Below are positions 27,250 to 37,628 of a stretch of 64,000 nucleotides of DNA, one piece after another. The notes under the pieces were generated by a model. That model saw only the letters and a program-made list of their open reading frames with translations, was not told the origin of the DNA and searched no databases. Source of the DNA: Homalodisca vitripennis. Lineage: Eukaryota; Arthropoda; Insecta; Hemiptera; Cicadellidae. Numbering within the stretch: the first letter of the stretch is position 1; each line of letters starts with the position of its first letter. The stretch covers positions 2,998,501 to 3,062,500 of the forward strand of contig NC_060207.1 of the NCBI RefSeq assembly GCF_021130785.1. The letters are read 5' to 3'. A program made the position numbers and the translations under genes.

Positions 27250-28604
27250 ATTCTGGTTATAATACAAGTCCTGAGAGGCCTGCGATAACAAAACTTAATG
27301 TCTCCACTCGTGTATACGACGTAGTAATGACTAACTTTCTCTCTCACACGCAACTACAATCTATTACCCTACTGTTTATACTACAGTCCATGAGATACCT
27401 GCGATAGCTAAAGTTATTGTCTCCACTCGTGTATTTGACGTAGTAATGACTAACTTTCTCTCTTACACGTGACCACAATCTTTAGCCTACTGTTTATACT
27501 ACAGTCCCTGAGAGACCTGCGATAGCTAAAGTTATTGTCTCCACTCGTGTATTTGACGTAGTAATGACTAACTTTCTCTCTTACACGTGACCACAATCTT
27601 TAGCCTACTGTTTATATTACAGTCCCTGAGAGACCTGCGATAGCTAAAGTTATTGTCTCCACTCGTGTATTTGACGTAGTAATGACTAACTTTCTCTCTT
27701 ACACGTGACCACAATCTTTAGCCTACTGTTTATACTACAGTCCCTGAGAGACCTGCGATAGCTAAAGTTATTGTCTCCACTCGTGTATTTGACGTAGTAA
27801 TGACTAACTTTCTCTCTCACACGCAATTACAATCTATTACCCTACTGTTTATACTACAGTCCATGAGATACCTGCGATAGCTAAAGTTATTGTCTCCACT
27901 CGTGTATTTGACGTAGTAATGACTAACTTTCTCTCTTACACGTGACCACAATCTTTAGCCTACTGTTTATACTACAGTCCCTGAGAGACCTGCGATAGCT
28001 AAAGTTATTGTCTCCACTCGTGTATTTGACGTAGTAATGACTAACTTTCTCTCTTACACGTGACCACAATCTTTACCCTACTGTTTATACTACAGTCCCT
28101 GAGAGACCTGCGATAGCTAAAGTTATTGTCTCCACTCGTGTATTTGACGTAGTAATGACTAACTTTCTCTCTTACACGTGACCACAATCTTTAGCCTACT
28201 GTTTATACTACAGTCCCTGAGAGACCTGCGATAGCTAAAGTTATTGTCTCCACTCGTGTATTTGACGTAGTAATGACTAACTTTCTCTCTCACACGCAAC
28301 TACAATCTATTACCCTACTGTTTATACTACAGTCCATGAGATACCTGCGATAGCTAAAGTTATTGTCTCCACTCGTGTATTTGACGTAGTAATGACTAAC
28401 TTTCTTTCTCACACGCAACTACAATCTATTACCCTACTGTTTATACTACAGTCCCTGAGAGACCTGCGATAGCTAAAGTTATTGTCTCCACTCGTGTATT
28501 TGACGTAGTAATGACTAACTTTCTCTCTTACACGCAACCACAATCTATTACCCTACTGTTTATACTACAGTCCCGGAGAGACCTGCGATAGCTAAAGTTA
28601 TTGG
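27250..28604 (+). repeat. 118/119-bp minisatellite, about 12 copies
   Basis: The marker AGTCC before the G-A-G-A block occurs at 27385, 27503, 27621, 27739, 27858, 27976, 28094, 28212, 28331, 28450 and 28569. Two sub-types alternate in blocks: one with ACACGTGACCACAATCTTTAGCC (118 bp) and one with ACACGCAACTACAATCTATTACCC (119 bp). The last copy is diverged and ends near 28604. Confidence 0.95.
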
Positions 28605-30527
28605 TCTCCATTCCTGTAATTAATAAGATGTAATGAGTAACTTTATCTCTGACAAGACCAATATTTTGCAATCTTGGTTTATCGTGTCTAAAATGTATAC
28701 AATTAGATTTATATTTATTTGTCCCTTCGTTTCCTTATCGCATTTATGATTAATTCTAATGCTGTTTACTTTTATCATAATGTTTAAATAAATTGTCTTA
28801 TATTTGTTTTGTCTTAAGGTTCTTTACGTAGTCTTGGTTAGGTGTTCAAATGTGTACTTTTTATGTAGTAACTTGCAAACTGTTGTAGTAAATGTACGTC
28901 TTCTCTATTAACTTTGAAGCTTGTTCTTTTTACGCTTATAACTTGTATAAGTTACTAAAAATAGGCAACTTTAGGAATGTTCTTTATTTCTTCATTGGAA
29001 TTAATTGCATCTAGATTTTTTAGCTGTTATGGATTTTTGAATTATAAGATTAGTTACAATATAATGAATAAAGGAGATGGTAGATAATGATTTTCGTATT
29101 CGTTTATATGAATAAAATCGAGTACTAGATGGATCTTGTTTGCTAAAAATTATTATGTGTGTAATATTTGTCGGATAGTATTTAAACCATATAATAAGAA
29201 CTACTGTAGCAGGAGCAATAAAACTATTCATCTAAGATCCCTTTGAGATACTTCTATAGAAATAGTTTTTAAATTCTATAGGAGAATCGCATTGTTTCCA
29301 AAGTCATGGTTTCACACGAAATTTACATGAAATTAATTTAACTTATTCATTTTCTAAAATACTCATTTTAGTTTAGAGAACGAAAATTATTATTACTACA
29401 ATTTTTTCATTTTTTTAATAGTACAATTGTAACAATAATTTAAGATATCAATGTTTATGTTTTAGTCTGTAAATGCTTAGTATTACCTTTGATTGCTATA
29501 ATTATAAGTGAGATAATACGTATAATGCCTGCAATTTAAAAAGTGAGCACTTGTACTGACATCTGTGGAGTGAGAGTCACGTAGCGGGGAACAGTAAAAG
29601 TCTAGGTAACGTGACGCAGCTTTCCTCGGAATTGACTAAAATGATATCTTGGACCTCAGCACACCGCACGCTTATGAACGATTTATTCCTTGTGTGACAA
29701 ATACAACCAAAAGTATTACGTTGAATGAATATGTATTAAAATTAATACTAGACAAAGGTGTTTTATACAGCCGTCATTACGTTTAAATATAGCGTATATT
29801 TTATCTAAGTTAGTTAGTTTTATCTTATTAGTTTAGGTACATTATTAGTATTTGGTAAGCATTTATCCTAATCCTAATAGCAATATAAATATGAAGCTGG
29901 TATTTGTTTGTTGAGCAATCCCCACACTATTGTATGATATTTCTTAATCACTCCAGCAATTGCGTCACCTCAAAATAAGTTTATTCTTAAACTCGGGTTT
30001 AGTGTTTATTAGAAGTAACTTCATTTTATTCACACCGCAAATTATAAACACAATAAATTGTAGTAATCAATGGCAGGTTGGGTTTGACTCAATACATAAG
30101 TTGCATTTTTACAAAATATCAAATTAAAAACATGAAATTTAGATCCGTAATTTCACCGTGTTACAACCCAATACACAATATAGAGTTTATAATGATTAAA
30201 CAGTGTGTTCAGTAATGAAACTGATCTATGGGGAATAGTCGGTTACACAAATACGAAATAAGAAATAATATTTGTACTAACAGAGTTAGAAATTATGCAG
30301 TTTAGCGGTTTATACTTCTAGGCATCTACAATATACATTTTTGCCAATAATGTAGGTAAACGAGAGAATATTTCATGTTGTGCACATCTGATGTATCTTT
30401 AAATTTTTGTAATACTAAACTTTAATTAAGTTATTATGTAAATATTAGAGTAATTCTCCACCTATCGTAGTAGTCTACCTTAATTTCACGAAATTCGTAA
30501 GATATTAAGTGCGTCTAGGTATTTATG

Positions 30528-30530
<3 letters not shown>

Positions 30531-30568
<38 letters not shown>
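30531..30568. repeat. (CA)n microsatellite
   Basis: About 19 CA units. Confidence 0.95.
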
Positions 30569-30570
<2 letters not shown>

Positions 30571-30573
30571 ACA

Positions 30574-30608
30574 TTGGTAAAAAAGCATTGACAATGCTTT
30601 TTTACCAA
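30574..30608. repeat. Perfect 35-nt palindrome
   Basis: TTGGTAAAAAAGCATTG and its exact reverse complement are separated by a single A at 30591. It lies five bases after the (CA)n tract. Confidence 0.9.
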
Positions 30609-31121
30609 ACGAAATATTTAAGGAATGATAAAGAGCATGCATCCTCATAAAAATACAATGATTTTTCTCTTTACACTTATTAATTATTTACTATTCTTTA
30701 TGAACCACGCTCAACCATAGATGTTAACTATCGTATATTATGTTATAGTCTATTAAACAATGATTTGCGTAATATGAACAAATGTTTTAGCTGTAAATTA
30801 TGGTTTATGGACGTGATAAAAAATAAATCAGAACATTAATTATAACAAGCGCCTTCATATTAAAGTCTAGGCACGTAGTAGAGTCCCGCGTAACCAGGCA
30901 AAATATCATCCGTTATCAAACTACTTCGATTTCCTTGAATAAATATTAAACTTTACAATAATATTACTTTCTGTTCATATCAAAGTTTTTATTGTAATTC
31001 AGTGCTAATTAACTATTCATAAAATATATATTGATATAGAACGTACATTGTTTTTCCATTAACACTTTATATATACGCTCTGTCTGCAACTCAACGTAAC
31101 TAGATGTTCTAAACAAAAGAT

Positions 31122-31236
31122 TACTCCGCTGATCGTTGGTCCAGCGACCTTATTTCTTTCATCTCTGTAAATTTTAAAAAAATAGGGTCATTGGTCCGAC
31201 GTTTAATTTATTGGGCCAACGATCAGTGGAGCAATT
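31122..31236. repeat. Small fold-back (MITE-like) sequence
   Basis: TTACTCCGCTGATCGTTGG at about 31123 is matched, reversed with few mismatches, by the sequence ending at about 31236. An inner pair around CCAGCGACCTTA and TAGGGTCATTGG continues the pairing. The whole unit is about 115 bp. No clear target duplication is seen. Confidence 0.5.
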
Positions 31237-32084
31237 GAACCAGAAATTTATTTTAAGCAATAACAATTTAAGTAGGTCGTAAGATCAACGAATTTAAATG
31301 TAATAAATCCTGGAATGTTAACAAAGAGGGCGATAACACCCAACGAATTATACTAATTGAACGCGCTCTCAACCGCTAAACCGCGCCTGAACCAGGGGCT
31401 AGAAAAAATTGAAATATCAATTTTTCAGAAGAACATTTGTGCTAAATAAATGTAATTGTATCTCAGCTCTTGAACCCATATGAAAAAAAAATGCATAATC
31501 AAAAACATTTACTAAATAATTAACATATACATACTGAGTTTTATGTTGGTAAAAATATATTTTTTAAGTCAATATAGAGTACAGCTAAACGCTATAGTCA
31601 CTTGCATCTGACGCTGACCCCCTGCACTTACAGGTAATAGGTGTACTAAAGCACATATTAAGTGAATCTGAAAAAAGATAAAAGTTTAGGTGAAGATTAC
31701 AAACGCATTCCCAACCTTTCGTCTTAGTCTTAAAACAGTAAATAAACAAATAATGACAAAAGCTTTACTTCTAGAGTAGGCAATGTTCAAGTGTTAAAGT
31801 TTGGTTTAGTTAAGTTTAAAAACATGTTTCGGCCAATTATAAATTAATAACAATAATGTTAGCTGATATATCGAGGTACTCTCTTGAACCTCCTCCCTTA
31901 TTTTACAACGGTGGTGAAAAAATACCCAAAACCTCATGAACTGTTTGCTCCAACGAGGTAAAAGCGTAAACATAAGATGCAAAATATGATTCCAAAAGTT
32001 CATGAAAGTCAATGCCATATTTGTATGTAGGTTAGACAGAATTGAAATGTATCAATGTTATTTATAAGTCTGTAGGATGACAGA

Positions 32085-32560
32085 TTGATATGAGTAAACG
32101 GTATGTATCAGTCTGATGGTCAATCACAATTTGATACGAGTCTACACCATTTATGAGAGTGTTGATTAGGTAAAATTAATACGATTAAACACCATTTATG
32201 AGTCTCTAGATTTGGTAAAACTAATACGATTCAACACCATTTGTGAGTCTGATGATTAGGTAAAATTAATACGATTAATCACCATTTACAGTATGAGTCT
32301 TTCGATTATGTAAGTTAATACGATCCAACAAATTATTGAGTATGTTGGCTAGGTATAATTAATACGATTAAATACCATTTATGAGTCTCTCGATTTGGTA
32401 AATTTATTACGATGCAACACCATTTATGAGTATTTCGATTAGGCGAAACTTATATAATTCAAGACAATTATGAGTCTGCTGGTTAGACAAAATTAATACA
32501 ATTCAATACCATTTATAAGAGTCTGACGGTTAGGCAGAATTAATTCGAGACAACACCACA
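32085..32560 (+). repeat. About 45-bp degenerate tandem array, roughly 11 copies
   Basis: Units carry variants of ACACCATTTATGAGTCT and AATTAATACGATT about 45 bp apart. It abuts the 110-bp array on its right. Confidence 0.8.
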
Positions 32561-32909
32561 TATGGAGTGTGCAGAAAATGCAGGATTTGGAGTTTAGTGT
32601 CCCGAGATTCAATTTACTCTAATGTGTTCGATGAAGTAATATGCTCGACATAGTTGGATGCAATAAACCAAGAGTGATCCGCAAGACAATATACCGATGG
32701 TAGATGTTACGTCTAGGTCCATCTCTACAACCATCAAACACACCAAGAGCATCCCGCACGAAAATAGTCCAATAGTAGATGGAAAGTCTAGATCCCCCAC
32801 TACACCCTGTAAACAATGAAGTAATTTGTTCGACATCTTTACATGAAATAAACCATGAGTAACCAGCACGAAAATAGTCCGGTATTAGATGGAACGTCTG
32901 GATCCCTTA

Positions 32910-34159
32910 CTTTTTTTTGAGGGAGAGGCAGGAAAAATGCAATTACGCACGCAGGTGGCCAGCCTGTAGTGTGGGACTCCCCTAAAAACGGGTTTACTCA
33001 TTAAAACTCTCCTCTACTCTTTAGGATTCTAACCTGGTATTGTTTATCACATTACTTCAGGCTAGGCCTAAATTTGGCTTAAGCCCGTGGGGCTCGCTCC
33101 TTATCCAGCCACTCGGTCAAGGGATCTGGGCCACTTCGTGTTTCTTTTCCAGGAGGATACCCCGAGCGAACTGTTACAAACAATCCCAGTTTCCCTCATC
33201 CTCCATAATCTTTTCGCAGACCGTATCCACCGAAAAAACCCCGAGTTTTCTTGTGGCATCCTGGGGAGGCCTTTCCCAACGCGGACAGCGGAAGAAGGTG
33301 TGTTCCGCGTCGTCGGGAAACGCCCGGTCAGTAGATGCAATCCGGTGAACCGGTCTTGCCCATCCGGTATAGGTCCGACTTGAAATAGCCGTGACCTGTC
33401 AGGAACTGCGTGAGGTAGTAGTCCACCTCGCCATGCCGCCTCTCGACCCATGGTTTAACCTGCTCGATGAGTCGCTCAGTCCATCGTCCTCGGGTTTCGT
33501 GCTCCCAGCTGTGTTGCCACTGCTGAAAGGTTCGGGCACGCTCTCCGGATCTTGCTGCGTCCTTGCAGATCTCGGCTTATCTCTGATAAATCGCCTTCCT
33601 CTCCCCTGCCAAGAGCTTGACAGGGATGACTCCGGCAACCACCAGGACGGCAGGCTCGGATACTGTCCGATAGGCGAAACACACCCGGAGCGCAGCTTGA
33701 CGCTGAACCCGGGCGAGTCGCAACCTATAAAATTCCTTGGTAAGAGCGTCTGCCCACACCTCTGCCCCATAAAGGAGCACGGACTGGACTGCGGACATCA
33801 ATAACCGTCTTTTGCTGGACCGAGGACCCCCGACATTGGCCATCAGCTTACTAAGATAAGAGACCACCTTAGCAGCCTTGTCTGCCGAACGAAAGATCTG
33901 CTCTCTAGAGTAACTTGTTGTCCACCATGACTCGGAGGTACTTGGCGGCACGCGTTGACTGGACCACTTCCCTTCCCAATCGCAGCGGGACGACGGTGTC
34001 AATTCTCTTCTTTGTGAGAATCACGATCTCCGTCTTGCTCAGAGCAAGCGAAAGACCGTGATCGGACATCCAGGCGTTGACCATTCGCATGACCTGGTCC
34101 AACTTTAGCTGGGCCAGCTCAACGTTGCGTGCGGCGATGAGAGCCGCAACGTCATCGGA
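32910..34159 (-). mobile_element. 5'-truncated R1-like non-LTR retrotransposon inserted in the 110-bp array
   Basis: The insertion is bounded by a 13-bp target duplication, TCTGGATCCCTTA, at 32897-32909 and 34160-34172. A T8 run at 32911-32918 is the poly(A) tail of a minus-strand element. G+C is far above the surrounding DNA. The 5' truncation falls inside the reverse transcriptase: the first residues are DDVAALI, so the copy begins at the paired aspartates of the catalytic block. Confidence 0.92.
32960..34159 (-). pseudogene. R1-like ORF2 remnant (RT thumb to C-terminal zinc knuckle)
   Basis: Reading leftward from 34159, one frame gives DDVAALI and then the post-catalytic region through KYLRVMVDNKLL near 33905. 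After a frameshift it continues at SADKAAKVVSYLSKLMANVGG through LLYGAEVWADAL to about 33577. Another frameshift leads to GRWTERLI, GEVDYYLTQFLTGHGYF near 33400 and a Cys/His-containing tail near 33290. This order is that of the R1/I-group ORF2 C-terminal half. Fingers, palm and endonuclease are absent. Frameshifts at about 33910, 33580 and 33330 make it inactive. Confidence 0.85.
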
Positions 34160-34869
34160 TCTGGATCCCTTAATACACCCTACAAAAAATGAACTAATTT
34201 GTTCGACATCCTTACATGAAATAAACCATGAGTAACCCGCACGAAATAGTCCGATATTAGATGGAACGTCTGGATCCCTTACTACACCCTGCAAACATTG
34301 AAGTAATTTGCTAGACATCTTTACATGAAATAAACCTTGAGTAACCTGCACTAAAATAGTCCGATATTAGATGGAACGTCTGGATCCCTTACTACACCCT
34401 GCAAACATTGAAGTAATTTGCTAGACATCTTTACATGAAATAAACCATGGGTAACCCGCACGAAATAGTCCGATATTAGATGGAACGTCTGGATCCCTTA
34501 CTACACCCTGCAAACATTGAAGTAATTTGCTAGACATCTTTACATGAAATAAACCTTGAGTAACCTGCACTAAAATAGTCCGATAGTATATGGAACGTCT
34601 GGATCTCTTACTACACCCTGCAAACATTGAAGTAATTTGCTAGACATCTTTACATGAAATAAACCTTGAGTAACCCGCACTAAAATAGTCCGATATTAGA
34701 TGGCACGTCTGGAAACCTTACTAAACCCTGCAAACAATGAAGTAATTTGCTCGACATCTTTATAGGAGAAAAAAAAACAATAAGTAACTCGCACGAAAAT
34801 AGGCCGATAGTAGATTGCATGTCTGGACCCCCCATATTAATATTGTCTCCAGTTTTATTGTAAATCAAT

Positions 34870-36728
34870 AAATGTTTCTTACTAACATTCTATGTAGTAA
34901 ACCAATATCACGAGCTATTACCCCAAGTCTACACTTACATATAATTTTATTCATTAACTTTGCAGTCAATTTTGTGAAAGAAATTGAAAGTATGTGACCA
35001 TAATAAAGGTCAAAACGTGAATATTTTATGGCTAATGACGACTTGGCAACACCACATCACAAGTGATCGGATAGTTTTACTATAGTTTACTGGTTTATTA
35101 CAGTTATCTGGTTGTTAGTGTCTAGCAGTGTGAACAAACATATACAGTTTATCCCTTGAAAATTTCGGTCATTGTGGGGAAGTTATCAAGCAAAATTTAT
35201 CATATCTATGAATACTGCAACCGAACAGCATACAGTGAAAGTAAGCAATGTGTTTGTATTGCAATGCTTCGACTGATAGTGCAGTATTTGCAATACATCG
35301 AGTTTATTTGTAGTACAGTGTTTATACTCGATTGATACCACGAACAAATGTGTTTATTATGTAACCTAGCACGTGAGAATTATTCATAATTACATAAATG
35401 TTTACAGTTTGTTTCTAGCTCAAGGATTATTGCTTTAGTAGGTTTACCAATAACATTAAGTGCACTTTCCCTGTTTTCCAATGTTTTAGAAACCAAAACC
35501 AATAAAATCCTGTTCTCCGTTTTGGCTTTTTAAAACAAGTAGTTGTATATGCCAGAGAAAACTATGAAAACGCAGCAAACTTTAAACATTTTTCACTGAA
35601 ATTAAACTGAATAGCACAACTTTTTATAGCGATAAAAATATTTCCTTTTCTTACCATAATTATACGTTTCTAAAGTTTATAACAGCACCTTTTCAGGATT
35701 GAGTCTATCTTCAGTTTAGGCGCCTTGAAATCTTAATATATAATGTAAACACGCTCAAATATTTAAATATTTTAAAGGTTCTGCTTGTTCCGTTGTAAAG
35801 TTGAACTCAGGCAAGCTCATTTCCATTCATTCATTTTTACAAAATGTTTATTTTCGTGTACGCTTAATCTCAGATTACATCATAAAATTTGTTTAATATT
35901 TGAAGACAATAAGTGTTGTTTTAAAATAGCAAATTTTTGAAATCCTGTCATCCGTCAAATTATTTGTTGTCAATATCCATATATTCGTATATGTTTTAGT
36001 AAAATTTGTTTTAGAATATTCTGAACAGAATATTTGTAAATATCAAAAGGAATTAATGAGATATATCGTAACGCAAAACACTTCAAGTGAAGAGTCAGCT
36101 TCGAAACCCAACCAAACGAGCAGTGATTACTCTGCTTTCTGTTGTTGAGTTTCTGACCAAATGTTGTTGTCCTCACTGTCCTTTTCAGGCTCACATCCTT
36201 GTTCCTCATCTCAACTCTTCAAACACTCTAACTTGATGAAAGTGGCTTTACGTGTAAGTTAATGAAATTTGTTCCGAAAATATACAAATTTTACAAACAA
36301 GATTATCAACGAAAATAATATAACGACATTGAAAAGTTACGTGGATAGATAAACTAAACAATCTACAAGGAAATGTTTGATAACAGCCCGTTTTTCTATG
36401 ATAAGGCCATGGTGTGTAAATCACTGCGGTAATATTCAATGTTTCTTACTACATTTAACTAAAATTACATTTTGAATAAAAATCATTTACGACGATCACA
36501 GCATAATTTTAGCAACTTAAACTGTTGTTAATCTTTTATGTACTTGCTAATTAATGACTAAATTGTACCGTTATTTAGTTAAATAAATTTCATATAATGT
36601 AAATTTCACAACCTATTCAGCCAGTATAATTTAATATTATTTTTATCCAATGTTCCGGAACTAAATTATTGGGCGGAGTAACTACCTAATTGGCAAGCGT
36701 ATGAATATTTTCTTCTAACCTTTTGTAG
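34870..36728. other. Non-coding host DNA
   Basis: No gene supported. Frames at 35970-36209 and 36248-36439 on the minus strand are unrecognised. Confidence 0.5.
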
Positions 36729-36770
36729 CAGCCCAACTATGTGACCGAGCAGACCTCGCGCGCTTTGTCC
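36729..36770 (+). CDS. Candidate 42-nt host micro-exon
   Basis: A pyrimidine-rich tract with a branch-like CTAAT and TTTTGTAG ends at 36728. GTAAGT begins at 36771. The 42 bases between are G+C-rich against an A+T-rich background and stay open in frame 1 (QPNYVTEQTSRALS), so inclusion would keep frame. A NAGNAG choice could remove one codon. I do not recognise the gene. Short length makes chance a real possibility. Confidence 0.35.
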
Positions 36771-37128
36771 GTAAGTAAAATTTATCTTTTCGTATTATTA
36801 AATTAGCCCTTTGATGCCCAAACATATAAAAATGAGTGTAACGTAAAGTAAAGTTGTAAATAGTAAAGTAACGTACCCTTGAAGATCTTTTATTTGCTTG
36901 ATTGAGATAGATAAAAGTTGTGGCGTCGTCTTTATGGCGAACCCGTTTTTATAAATAGTAATTTGTATCATTAAATGGCTAATACCGTCGCGAATTTGCT
37001 TTAGGCGAGTTTACGTGTCCCACGTGTCTCACGGCTCACAGGGCACATATTATTTGAGTAGATGGCTACCAGTTTATTAACTTCTACTCATCGTCTAGTA
37101 ACCACCGACTAGACATAACCCTTCTTAG

Positions 37129-37172
37129 ACTACAGCGCCATTGTCTCGTGCCAAGACGCCGACACCCGGGTT
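37129..37172 (+). CDS. Second candidate short exon, 44 nt
   Basis: It is preceded by a pyrimidine-rich TAACCCTTCTTAG and followed by GTGAGT at 37173. One frame reads YSAIVSCQDADTRV without a stop. It lies 358 bp after the first candidate. The evidence is splice-site-like ends and local G+C only. Confidence 0.22.
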
Positions 37173-37468
37173 GTGAGTCTACACATGCGAAGGGAAGTAA
37201 AATCTTAATGTCTTATAACGTAAAACATCGTAGGCATAATTTCAGAGAACATTGGATATCTTAGGCCCACCTAGAAGATATACGTTTTTAGTTATTATAT
37301 TCTAATTGGCAGCAACGTGGCAATATATACATTTCATTTACCATCTAAAAGTGGTGCTTGTAAGTTTTAATAAATTAAATTAAACTTATGAGTAAACTTT
37401 GTAATTCGAGTATTTTCACCACCCCCATTTGTTATTGTCCAACGGTACAAAATAAACATAAAGTATAT

Positions 37469-37471
<3 letters not shown>

Positions 37472-37532
<61 letters not shown>
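37472..37532. repeat. (TA)n microsatellite
   Basis: About 30 TA units. Confidence 0.95.
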
Positions 37533-37534
<2 letters not shown>

Positions 37535-37628
37535 AAGACTTTTATATTTGATTTATTTTCTTATTTGGTTTAATGTTTAAAGGAAATGATATAACAAATG
37601 TATTTTCTTTGATTCAAATCACGTTCAG

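Larger units (their letters stand above)
28605..32084. other. Non-coding host DNA
   Basis: It contains the (CA)n tract, palindrome and fold-back listed separately, plus a partial copy near 30822 of the inner flank of the 16.5-kb element. No coding sequence is supported. Confidence 0.5.
32600..34850 (-). repeat. About 110-bp minisatellite interrupted by a LINE insertion
   Basis: GGATCCCTTACTACACCCT recurs at 34272, 34382 and 34491, spaced 109-110 bp. About three diverged copies lie left of the insertion and six to seven to its right. Copies nearest the insertion on the right are the most alike. Frames through it are artefacts. Confidence 0.9.

Noticed and set aside
31340..31395. tRNA-like A-box sequence on the minus strand
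   Set aside because: The part resembling GCGGTTTAGCGGTTGAGAG has no matching B box or foldable cloverleaf downstream.
33040..33804. Plus-strand frames of 98-137 codons
   Set aside because: They are shadows of the G+C-rich minus-strand LINE coding sequence.
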